Source: Actinomycetota bacterium
Lineage (GTDB): Bacteria; Actinomycetota; Actinomycetes; Streptosporangiales; Streptosporangiaceae
Direction of reading: 5' to 3'
Assembly (NCBI GenBank): GCA_003140115.1
Contig: PLIQ01000369.1
Location: forward strand, 6,272-16,253
DNA: 9,982 bases
The notes beneath the pieces were generated by a model. The model ran no database searches. It saw nothing but the letters and a program-made list of their open reading frames with translations, and had not been told where the DNA came from. Below, piece after piece: positions 1 through 5,219 of the stretch; the stretch's first letter is position 1; every line of letters begins with the position of its first letter. Both the position numbers and the translations under genes were made by a program.

Positions 1-384
1 CAGTGGTCGGGCCGCCAGGTGTTCGGTGCCGTCGACCGCTTCTCCGCGTACTACCAGTACTCAGACACCCCGTCCGGCAGCTACTTCTGCATCGCGCAGG
101 TCGACGCGCGGGCCGACCACGGGTTCGCCATCACGTTCGGCGTGCCGTTCGAGCATTCCCGTTGGTTCCGCGGCCGCGAGGCGACGACCCGGAAACGCTC
201 GGCCTGCCCCGATGGCGAGTGCTGCGCCCGGCCGCCGGCCGCGCTGGCCGAACGGTGGGAAGGCAATGCGTGGCCGTCGGCTCGCGCGCACTCGCACATC
301 TTGTCCGCATTGCCGGCCGGCAGCTTCCCTGGCGTCGACGACGCCGACATCTACGAGTTCCTGGACCGGCACGCCGAGGACTAG
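1..384 (+). CDS. Unrecognised protein, C-terminal part only
   Basis: Frame 1 is open from the first base to a TAG at 382-384, giving 127 residues. The true start lies upstream of the window, and the internal GTG at 19 is probably not the start because the frame continues before it. I do not recognise the family. The visible part is soluble and mixed in composition, with three cysteines close together (CPDGECC, residues 71-77 of the visible part), several aromatic residues near the front (YYQYSDTPSG) and an acidic end (DADIYEFLDRHAED). No signal peptide or membrane segment can be judged without the N-terminus. It is followed after 5 bp by the stop of a small gene on the opposite strand, so the two converge. 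The assignment as coding rests on the open frame and actinomycete-like codon use. Confidence 0.6.
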   Translation, partial: QWSGRQVFGAVDRFSAYYQYSDTPSGSYFCIAQVDARADHGFAITFGVPFEHSRWFRGREATTRKRSACPDGECCARPPAALAERWEGNAWPSARAHSHILSALPAGSFPGVDDADIYEFLDRHAED

Positions 385-389
385 GGCGG

Positions 390-563
390 CTAAGACGATC
401 GCTTGAGGTCGCTGCGGACCTCGGCGGCGATCTGGTGGATCTTCTGCTCGGTCTCCTGGAGCGAGGCCTCGGCCCGGTCTGTCCGCTCGGCGGCCCGCCG
501 CTCGCGCCAGGTTGGCTTGGCGTGCGCCCGCGCCGTCCGCCTCGATCGCCCGAACCAGCTCAC
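390..563 (-). CDS. Small charged protein of 57 residues, function unknown
   Basis: A GTG start at 563 is preceded on the minus strand by AGGAGAGG with a 7-base spacer, a strong ribosome binding site. The frame runs 57 residues to a TAG. The protein begins VSWFGRSRRT and is very rich in Arg, Glu and Ala. Its second half (ERTDRAEASLQETEQKIHQI) has the charge pattern of an amphipathic helix or short coiled coil. There is no membrane segment. The gene lies 91 bp downstream of the GntR-type gene on the same strand and may be cotranscribed with it. I do not recognise the family. The good ribosome binding site is the main reason to call it; without homology support it remains a prediction. Confidence 0.6.
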   Translation of the reverse strand: MSWFGRSRRTARAHAKPTWRERRAAERTDRAEASLQETEQKIHQIAAEVRSDLKRSS

Positions 564-654
564 GATGCCACCTCTCCTTTTGCGCCGCTTTGCGGCCGTG
601 GCATCACGCTACCCGCGCTGGGCCGTTCTATGTCACGGCTCGGCCGCCTGCCCG

Positions 655-906
655 TCAGTCGTGCGGTGCGGTCGCGCCCTGGCTGATGTAGTAGCCGAGG
701 CCGGGCACCCGGTAGATCAGGCCCTCGCCCGCCAGGACGCCCATGGCCTTGCCAACCGTCTGGCGGGAGTGACCGTGCTGGCGGCGCAGGACCGCGATCG
801 ACGGGAGCCGACTGCCCGGAGCCAGCGTCCCGCTGGCGATCTGGTCCCGAATGAGCGCGGCCAGCCGCATGTAAGCGCGCGGATCTGGCTGAGGGGCTGC
901 GGTCAT
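655..906 (-). CDS. Short GntR-family winged-helix transcriptional regulator
   Basis: The product has 83 residues and is essentially only a GntR winged-helix DNA-binding domain (about residues 10-75). The typical pattern is visible: YMRLAALIRDQIASGTLAPG, then LPSIAVLRRQHGHSRQTVGKAM (recognition helix region) and LAGEGLIYRVPGLGYYIS (wing). There is no C-terminal effector-binding domain of the FadR or HutC kind, so it belongs with the short, single-domain members common in actinomycetes and on their mobile elements. The ATG at 906 lacks a clear ribosome binding site, so the start is less certain than the frame. Two small palindromes lie 15-40 bp upstream and could be self-operators. It probably represses its own transcription and perhaps that of the small downstream gene. 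The family is clear; the target is unknown. Confidence 0.88.
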   Translation of the reverse strand: MTAAPQPDPRAYMRLAALIRDQIASGTLAPGSRLPSIAVLRRQHGHSRQTVGKAMGVLAGEGLIYRVPGLGYYISQGATAPHD

Positions 907-921
907 GTCCCGGATGGTACA

Positions 922-947
922 CGATTGCTATCGAAAGTAGTCGACTA
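922..947. promoter_or_regulatory. Operator-like palindromes upstream of the GntR gene
   Basis: The sequence contains CGAT-TGCT-ATCG (922-933, 4-bp arms) and the perfect 10-bp palindrome TAGTCGACTA (938-947), just upstream of the GntR start at 906. The stretch is AT-rich compared with its surroundings, as expected of a promoter. Short GntR proteins usually bind such dyads to repress themselves. The binding role is inferred. Confidence 0.4.
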
Positions 948-1006
948 TTAACGGACAATCACGAATAACCCGACCTGAGAGCGAACGGGACCGGCGGAGT
1001 TGCGCC

Positions 1007-1405
1007 TTACTGCCCGCGGAATCTCCTGAGGGCGTCCTCGGTGGCCGGGGTGAAGAGGTTGACGAGGTTGCCGTCGGGATCACGCAACAAGATGGAGCGA
1101 TTCCCCCAGGGCATGAGCGTCGGCTCCTGCACCCATTCGCTGACGAGAGGCTTCAGCCGCCGGTACTCGGCGTCGACGTCATCGACCGCGAATTCGATGA
1201 TGGCAGTCTGGTTGCGTGCGGGCTGTGCCGCGTTGTTGAACAGTTCCGTCGTCTTAGTGTGGGCGAGGGCGAGGGTGCACGACGGGTACCGGAGCTCGGC
1301 GAAAACGGGCGCGAGCCAGTCCGCCGAGATTCCGGTTACCTTCTCGTAGAACTCCACCATGGCGTCGAGGCCGTCGGTGATGATTCGGACTGAGGCGAAG
1401 TCCAT
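1007..1405 (-). CDS. VOC-superfamily (glyoxalase/bleomycin-resistance fold) protein
   Basis: The product has 132 residues, the size of a single VOC domain with two beta-alpha-beta-beta-beta modules. Module one is MDFASVRIITDGLDAMVEFYEKVTG with FAELRYPSCTLALAH. Module two is AIIEFAVDDVDAEYRRL with the near-diagnostic end GNRSILLRDPDGNLVNLFTP. VOC proteins are usually metal-dependent lyases, isomerases or dioxygenases, or drug-binding proteins, acting as dimers in the cytoplasm; the substrate cannot be read here. The ATG at 1405 has GAAGGAAG 7-12 bases upstream. The gene diverges from a TetR regulator across an 80-bp region holding a perfect operator-like repeat within its promoter, so it is very likely the repressed target. 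A role in resistance to or modification of the TetR ligand is plausible but inferred. Confidence 0.9.
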   Translation of the reverse strand: MDFASVRIITDGLDAMVEFYEKVTGISADWLAPVFAELRYPSCTLALAHTKTTELFNNAAQPARNQTAIIEFAVDDVDAEYRRLKPLVSEWVQEPTLMPWGNRSILLRDPDGNLVNLFTPATEDALRRFRGQ

Positions 1406-1434
1406 TGGCTGCTTCCTTCGTATCGGGGATTTGT

Positions 1435-1455
1435 GCTACGCTACGGTAGCGTAGC
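1435..1455. promoter_or_regulatory. TetR-type operator between the VOC and TetR genes
   Basis: A perfect inverted repeat has arms GCTACGCTAC (1435-1444) and GTAGCGTAGC (1446-1455) around a single central G. Its length and position are typical for a TetR-family dimer site controlling both the regulator gene and its divergent neighbour. It overlaps the VOC promoter and ends 30 bp before the TetR start codon. Confidence 0.8.
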
Positions 1456-1466
1456 GAAAATGTCAA
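1438..1466 (-). promoter_or_regulatory. Promoter of the VOC gene
   Basis: On the minus strand a perfect TTGACA (1466-1461) is separated by 17 bases from TAGCGT (1443-1438), an actinomycete-type -10 of the form TAnnnT. This predicts a start of transcription about 26 bases before the VOC start codon. The TetR-type inverted repeat covers most of the spacer and the whole -10 box, so repressor binding would block polymerase. Confidence 0.7.
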
Positions 1467-1485
1467 CGCGGAAGGCGGTGCGCAA

Positions 1486-2115
1486 GTGGCGGAGGAGACT
1501 GACGGGAGCCGCGGCGGCGAGCGAGTTGCCCAGGTGCCCGGCGTCAGGGCAGCCGCCGACCCTCGTGTTGTTCTTTCGCGCGAGCGGGTACTGGCGGCGG
1601 CCCTGGACCTGCTGACCGAGTCCGGCCTGGGTGAACTCACCATCGACGACGTATCCAAGCGATCGGGCGTCGCGAAGACCACCATCTACCGGCACTGGCC
1701 GAACCGGGCGGCACTCGTCATCGACGCGTGCCTGAGGATGGACGACGGTGACCAGCCGCCGCCGGATACGGGTTCTCTCGAAGGCGACGTCAGCGTTTTC
1801 CTGAAGAACCTCGCCGGCCTGCTCGCCACGGCGCGATGGTCCTCGATCCTGCCCTCGATCGTCGACGCTGCAGAACATGAACCGACGTTCGCCGATATTC
1901 ACAGCACGATCCAGCGCAGGCACGCCGCCCCCCTGCGAGCAGCCCTTGAACGAGCAGTCGTCCGCGGGGAGATCCAGCCGTCAGCTGACCTCAGTTCTGT
2001 CGTCGCCGCTCTCGTCGGGCCGCTCTTCTACCGCCGCTGGTTCTCCCGGGAGCCGATCGACGACAAGTTCGTGGACCTTATCGTTCGGGCCGTCCTCGCG
2101 GCGGTGCCCCGATAG
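1486..2115 (+). CDS. TetR-family transcriptional repressor
   Basis: The product has 209 residues. After a variable 28-residue front comes the TetR N-terminal domain: SRERVLAAALDLLTESGLGE, then the helix-turn-helix around residues 53-72 (TIDDVSKRSGVAKTTIYRHW), which matches the family closely. The C-terminal ligand and dimer region ends with PLRAALERAVVRGEIQPSAD and LVGPLFYRRWFSREP, a pattern seen in a large actinomycete TetR subgroup. The GTG start at 1486 has GGAAGG about 10 bases upstream; a later start inside the variable front is possible. The gene diverges from the VOC gene across a perfect inverted repeat and is followed by a strong hairpin. It most likely represses itself and the VOC gene until a small ligand binds; the ligand is unknown. 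Confidence 0.93.
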   Translation: MAEETDGSRGGERVAQVPGVRAAADPRVVLSRERVLAAALDLLTESGLGELTIDDVSKRSGVAKTTIYRHWPNRAALVIDACLRMDDGDQPPPDTGSLEGDVSVFLKNLAGLLATARWSSILPSIVDAAEHEPTFADIHSTIQRRHAAPLRAALERAVVRGEIQPSADLSSVVAALVGPLFYRRWFSREPIDDKFVDLIVRAVLAAVPR

Positions 2116-2144
2116 CGTCGGCAACGGGGTCTAGCCACCGACGC

Positions 2145-2166
2145 GTCGGCGATCTGGCTCGCCGAC
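2145..2166 (+). terminator. Hairpin terminator after the TetR gene
   Basis: GTCGGCGA (2145-2152) and TCGCCGAC (2159-2166) form a perfect 8-bp GC-rich stem with a 6-base loop, starting 30 bp after the TetR stop codon. It overlaps a 12-bp palindrome CCGACGCGTCGG at 2138-2149. No T-run follows, which is common for actinomycete terminators but lowers certainty. Confidence 0.5.
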
Positions 2167-2274
2167 CCGCCGCCTGGCTCACATCGCTACTAGGCACGGC
2201 TGGGGCACCAGGGCCGTTCGGCATAAATTTCCGCGAAGTACAGGCGGTCGCCTTCCCGCGGTCAGAGCCACAAT

Positions 2275-2290
2275 GTTACTCTCGAGTAAC
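2275..2290. promoter_or_regulatory. Operator-like inverted repeat upstream of the acyl-CoA dehydrogenase
   Basis: GTTACT (2275-2280) and AGTAAC (2285-2290) are perfect inverted arms around CTCG, ending 22 bp before the dehydrogenase start codon and just upstream of its ribosome binding site. Sites of this form are typical of TetR- or FadR-type control of fatty-acid and acyl-CoA genes. It differs from the site between the VOC and TetR genes, so a different regulator, probably encoded elsewhere, is expected. Confidence 0.55.
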
Positions 2291-2312
2291 TTACCGACGG
2301 GAGGACAGCGGC

Positions 2313-3557
2313 ATGAGCGACGCGCCAGAGTCAGGCCCCGGGAGCCAGGCCTTCTCGCTGGATCTGGGGGAGGACCTGGCGCGGACGCGGGACTGGCTGC
2401 ACGAGTTCGCGGCCTCGGTGATCCGGCCGGCCGGCGCGGAATGGGACGAGCGCGAGCAAACGCCGTGGCCGGTGCTCGAGGAGGCGGCCAAGATCGGGCT
2501 GTACTCGCTGGACTTCTACACCCAGCAGTACCTGGAGTCGTCCGGGCTCGGCATCCCGGTCGTGTTCGAGGAACTGTTCTGGGGTGACGCGGGCATCGGG
2601 ATGTCGCTGGTCGGCAGCACGCTGGCAGCGCTGTCCGTGGTGGCCAACGGGACACCTGAGCAGGTCGGGGAGTGGTGCCCGCAGATGTTCGGCGGGCCGG
2701 GGGACGTGAAGCTGGGGGCGTTCTGCTCCTCGGAGCCGGAAGCGGGCAGCGACGTGGCCGCGATCAGGACGCGGGCCGTGTACGACGCGGTGTCCCGGGA
2801 GTGGGTGCTGAACGGGGTGAAGACCTGGGCCACCAACGGCGGCATCGCCGAGGTGCACGTGGTCGTGGCGTCGGTGGACTCGTCGCTCGGATCCCGCGGG
2901 CAGGCCAGCTTCGTCGTGCCGCCGGGCACGCCCGGGCTGTCCATGGGGCAGAAGTTCCGTAAGCACGGCATCCGGGCCTCGCACACCGCCGAGGTCGTGC
3001 TGTCCGACGTCCGGGTGCCGGAGCGGTGCGTGCTCGGCGGCCAGGACCGGCTCGAGGAGCGGCTGGCCCGGGTTCGGGAGGGCGGCCACGCGGGGGAGCA
3101 AGCCGCGATGAGGACGTTCGAGGCCTCCCGGCCGGGCGTGGCGGCCATGGCGGTGGGGATCGCGCGGGCGGCGGCGGAGTACGCCGCCGAGTACTCGACC
3201 AGCCGGGTCCAGTTCGGCCGGCCGATCGGGCAGAACCAGGCCGTCGCATTCATGCTGGCTGACATGGCGGCAGCCGTCGACGCGGCCCGCCTGCTGGCCT
3301 GGCGGGCGGCCTGGATGGCGCGGCAGGGACGGGCGTTCCGGCGGGCCGAGGGGTCGATGTCCAAGCTGGTCGCGGGGGAGACCGCGGTGCGGGTCACCGA
3401 GCAGGCCATCCAGATCCTCGGCGGGAACGGCTACACCCGGGAGTTCCCGGTGGAGCGCTGGCACCGGGACGCGAAGATCTTCACCATCTTCGAGGGCACC
3501 TCGGAGATCCAGCGCCTGATCATCGGCCGCGCCATAACCGGGCTTGACGTCCGATAG
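2313..3557 (+). CDS. Acyl-CoA dehydrogenase family flavoprotein
   Basis: The product has 414 residues, near the usual family length. The helical N-terminal domain spans about 20-130. The beta domain starts with LGAFCSSEPEAGSDVAAIRT (residues 134-153), the first family signature, and KTWATNGG (170-177). The C-terminal domain has SRVQFGRPIGQNQAV, QILGGNGYTREFPVER and IFTIFEGTSEIQRLIIGRAI. Glu394 in FEGT lines up with the catalytic base of medium-chain acyl-CoA dehydrogenase (Glu376). It should oxidise an acyl-CoA thioester at the alpha-beta bond using FAD, passing electrons to electron transfer flavoprotein. A charged insertion near 245-270 (LEERLARVREGGHAGEQAAM) extends the region before the last domain. 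The ATG at 2313 follows GGGAGG with an 8-base spacer. The gene stands alone; its last codons and stop lie in a 34-bp repeat that recurs at 4393. The chain-length substrate cannot be told. Confidence 0.95.
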   Translation: MSDAPESGPGSQAFSLDLGEDLARTRDWLHEFAASVIRPAGAEWDEREQTPWPVLEEAAKIGLYSLDFYTQQYLESSGLGIPVVFEELFWGDAGIGMSLVGSTLAALSVVANGTPEQVGEWCPQMFGGPGDVKLGAFCSSEPEAGSDVAAIRTRAVYDAVSREWVLNGVKTWATNGGIAEVHVVVASVDSSLGSRGQASFVVPPGTPGLSMGQKFRKHGIRASHTAEVVLSDVRVPERCVLGGQDRLEERLARVREGGHAGEQAAMRTFEASRPGVAAMAVGIARAAAEYAAEYSTSRVQFGRPIGQNQAVAFMLADMAAAVDAARLLAWRAAWMARQGRAFRRAEGSMSKLVAGETAVRVTEQAIQILGGNGYTREFPVERWHRDAKIFTIFEGTSEIQRLIIGRAITGLDVR

Positions 3558-3563
3558 CTCTGA
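3530..3563 (+). repeat. 34-bp direct repeat, copy 1 (end of the acyl-CoA dehydrogenase gene)
   Basis: This stretch encodes the last residues AITGLDVR of the dehydrogenase plus its TAG stop and six more bases. It matches 4393-4426 at 31 of 34 positions; the last 25 bp (3539-3563 against 4402-4426) differ at one base only. Confidence 0.85.
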
Positions 3564-3716
3564 ACTGCGGTTCACGGGGCCGGCGCACGGAAGACGGGTC
3601 GCCGAGGCATTCAAGGCCATCCTTACCAAGGACGCAGCCGGCGGACGCCCTGGTCGTATTTATGCGAGCGGCATTGCGGGGCTAGGAACCTATTCCCGTA
3701 GGGGGCACGGCGGCCC

Positions 3717-4055
3717 TCAATGCCGTCCTAGTCTGCGCCTTTGCTGTTTGCCCTGAGAGTGGTACACGTCGCTGCGGTGCTGGACCGTGATGATCTCGAT
3801 GGCCCGGGAGTTGTCGTCGATCAAGTAGATCACCCGGTAATCGGCACGCCGGGCCTTGTGGGCAGGCGCGAGCGGCGGGTCGAGCGCTGCTCCGGCCCGG
3901 TAGGGATTGTCCCGCAGTGGCCCGGTGATGAACTCGAAGGTTGCCGCCGCAACCTTTTCGGGCAGGGTCTCGGAGAGGTCGCGCTTTGCCGTGCGGGAGT
4001 AGATGAGGTCATACGGCTGGCTGCCTTCAGCGTCATCCGCAGGAGAAGACGTTAC
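3717..4055 (-). CDS. RelE/ParE-type toxin frame with apparently lost GTG start
   Basis: The frame encodes YDLIYSRTAKRDLSETLPEK, EFITGPLRDNPYRAG, PPLAPAHKARRADYRVIYLI and VQHRSDVYH, the usual pattern of a RelE/ParE ribosome-dependent RNase or gyrase-poison toxin, with the conserved arginines and the basic C-terminal end intact. The frame is open for 112 residues from 4055 to the TGA at 3717, but it has no ATG, GTG or TTG near the expected start. At the antitoxin stop the sequence reads GTAA, where related modules typically overlap as GTGA. A single G-to-A change would turn a GTG toxin start into GTA while keeping an antitoxin stop. An alternative is a one-base loss after the out-of-frame ATG at 4036, which reads MTLKAASR before the conserved YDLIY. 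Either way the toxin may be silent or very weakly translated. The family call is good; the start is unresolved. Confidence 0.75.
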   Translation of the reverse strand, partial: VTSSPADDAEGSQPYDLIYSRTAKRDLSETLPEKVAAATFEFITGPLRDNPYRAGAALDPPLAPAHKARRADYRVIYLIDDNSRAIEIITVQHRSDVYHSQGKQQRRRLGRH

Positions 4056-4330
4056 GCACGCCCCGCCCGGCGCATGATCTCGGCCATCTCGTCGTGCCCG
4101 ACCGTGCGGCCAGCCCGGAGGTCCGCGATGCCCTCGGCGATGGCGGCCATCTCCTCGGAGTCGGCCAGGGTCTCGATGGTCGCCCGCATGCCCTCGTAGT
4201 CCTCGTCGGAGAGGATGACGACCGCGGGAACGCCGTTGCGCGTCACCGAGATGCGGTCGTGCGTCGTGACGGCCGATTCAACCAGCTTGGAGAAGTGGAT
4301 GCGGGCCTCGGCCAGCGGAAGGGTCGTCAT
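4052..4330 (-). CDS. Phd/YefM-family antitoxin
   Basis: The product has 92 residues. The N-terminal DNA-binding domain is typical of Phd/YefM: LAEARIHFSKLVESAVTTHD, then RISVTRNGVPAVVILSDEDY with the conserved RNGxPxAVxxS pattern. The acidic, Ala-rich tail (ETLADSEEMAAIAEGIADL) would wrap the toxin. It should bind and neutralise the adjacent RelE/ParE-type protein and repress the operon through the dyads immediately upstream. TAGTAT on the minus strand lies 7 bases before the ATG at 4330, so the mRNA is probably leaderless, and no ribosome binding site is seen. Its TAA stop overlaps the likely first codon of the toxin frame. The whole module lies between two copies of a 34-bp repeat. Confidence 0.92.
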   Translation of the reverse strand: MTTLPLAEARIHFSKLVESAVTTHDRISVTRNGVPAVVILSDEDYEGMRATIETLADSEEMAAIAEGIADLRAGRTVGHDEMAEIMRRAGRA

Positions 4331-4337
4331 GTACAGA

Positions 4338-4374
4338 ATACTAGTGCATCATGCACCAAAATTCTAGTGCACGA
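4338..4374 (-). promoter_or_regulatory. Autoregulatory promoter and operator of the toxin-antitoxin operon
   Basis: The region holds a perfect inverted repeat, GTGCAT-C-ATGCAC (4344-4356), and a direct repeat of CTAGTGCA at 4341-4348 and 4364-4371, 23 bp apart, about two helical turns. It lies within 45 bp of the antitoxin start and covers the likely -10 TAGTAT (minus strand, 4343-4338). This is the expected layout for cooperative binding by a Phd/YefM antitoxin and its toxin complex. Confidence 0.65.
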
Positions 4375-4392
4375 TTGAGGTGGTGCTCATCC

Positions 4393-4426
4393 CGCCATCA
4401 TCGGGCTTGACGTCCGGTAGCTCTGA
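4393..4426 (+). repeat. 34-bp direct repeat, copy 2
   Basis: This copy lies between the antitoxin promoter and the ParB-like gene. Read in the same frame as the dehydrogenase it still encodes AIIGLDVR followed by TAG, so it is a copy of that gene's 3' end and not a chance match of non-coding DNA. Three of 34 positions differ. Confidence 0.85.
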
Positions 4427-4434
4427 GCAGTTGC

Positions 4435-4800
4435 TTAGCCGAGCTTGAGCGGCACGTCCGCGTAAGGGTCCAGCGCGTAGGCGAGGGAGACACGGTGGTA
4501 GCCGTCCGCGATATCCCCGTCCGCGATGAGCACCGGGGACAGCTTCTCCCCGGCCAGCACCTTCTGCAGGTCTCTCAGCACGCCCGGGTCCGACAGCGAC
4601 AGCGGGTCGCGCTTGGTAGCCCGCAAGATATCGTTGGCGCGGCGTTGGATGACCGGGACCTTCTTCAGCTTCGCCGACATCTCCTCGGCCCGGCTCTCCC
4701 CGTAGCGGATACTGAGGTAGCTGGAGGCTGCGGCGTAGTCGTGGTCGGCCACGTCCTTGCTCCACCGCAAATACTGGGCGGGTTCTCCGATAGCGGCCAT
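4435..4800 (-). CDS. ParB-like small protein, function unknown
   Basis: The product has 121 residues. The C-terminal part reads VLRDLQKVLAGEKLSPVLIA then IADGYHRVSLAYAL; the pattern of a supplied parameter followed by ADGYHR resembles the core of the ParB/sulfiredoxin-like fold, in which D/E-G-x-H-R binds nucleotide phosphates. The N-terminal part is WSKDVADHDYAAASSYLSIR and KKVPVIQRRANDILRA, a pattern I associate with a widespread uncharacterised bacterial family. There is no DNA-binding helix-turn-helix as in true ParB, so a role in partition is unlikely. The ATG at 4800 has GAGGAGGGG upstream at good spacing. It is transcribed alone, towards the toxin-antitoxin region. Confidence 0.75.
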   Translation of the reverse strand: MAAIGEPAQYLRWSKDVADHDYAAASSYLSIRYGESRAEEMSAKLKKVPVIQRRANDILRATKRDPLSLSDPGVLRDLQKVLAGEKLSPVLIADGDIADGYHRVSLAYALDPYADVPLKLG

Positions 4801-4893
4801 TCGTCGTCCCCTCCTCGCGTTCTGCTACACCTTACGGCCTGTCCCGTGCCGGACCTAGCTCGGCACCACTGGCCTGGCACCGCGCTAGGGCTC

Positions 4894-4922
4894 GGCCGCG
4901 GAGAACCACGTCTCCGCAGGCC
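4894..4922 (-). terminator. Hairpin downstream of the small membrane protein gene
   Basis: GCGGAGA (4898-4904) and TCTCCGC (4911-4917) pair with a 6-base loop, flanked by GGCC on both sides (4894-4897 and 4919-4922) with one bulged A. It lies 54 bp past the stop of the membrane protein gene on the minus strand. No T-run follows. A second weaker hairpin (GTGCCG/CGGCAC, 4846-4866) follows it. Confidence 0.35.
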
Positions 4923-4975
4923 AAGCCGTTGGATGGGATAAGTGCCGTATGCGCGATAGTGGGGGCTGGTGCCGA

Positions 4976-5152
4976 TCAGGTGAAGCCGACGTCAAGGATG
5001 AAGTGCCCGAGCCTCAGGTCGAGTTGTCCGCCGCCGGCCCAGTGGACGATGAACGCGAGCAGGATGATGGCCAAAATGACGACCACCAACCAGATGAAGA
5101 ACATGATGATGCCCGGGACGGCGTACCCGCCTACCCTTCTCGTTCTTGCCAT
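4976..5152 (-). CDS. Small single-pass membrane protein of 58 residues
   Basis: An ATG at 5152 opens 58 codons to a TGA at 4976-4978. After a basic front (MARTRRVGGY) comes a long hydrophobic helix at about residues 12-36, containing IIMFFIWLVVVILAIILLAF, then VHWAGGGQLDLRLGHFILDV. The positive residues before the helix suggest that the N-terminus faces the cytoplasm. An in-frame TAG 9 bases upstream fixes ATG as the first possible start; the ribosome binding site is weak. I recall similar short hydrophobic proteins in actinomycetes but cannot name a function. The perfectly placed membrane helix in this frame is strong evidence that the strand and frame are real. Confidence 0.65.
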   Translation of the reverse strand: MARTRRVGGYAVPGIIMFFIWLVVVILAIILLAFIVHWAGGGQLDLRLGHFILDVGFT

Positions 5153-5219
5153 GGCCGTCAGCTACCCGCCGCCGTCCGATTTATTCCGCGGCCACGGCCA
5201 GGTGAAGGTCGTCCAGGCC

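Noticed and set aside
584..596. GCCGC-TTT-GCGGC hairpin as a terminator of the GntR gene
   Set aside because: The stem is only 5 bp with a 3-base loop and no T-run; too weak in this base composition.
2331..3629. Long minus-strand frame of 432 residues opposite the acyl-CoA dehydrogenase
   Set aside because: It is a GC-driven antisense frame rich in Arg, Pro and His; the plus-strand protein carries all family motifs.
3830..4036. 68-residue frame starting at the ATG 4036 as the toxin
   Set aside because: Its translation after residue 8 is the wrong frame; the RelE/ParE pattern lies in the neighbouring frame. The ATG is kept only as a possible frameshift start.
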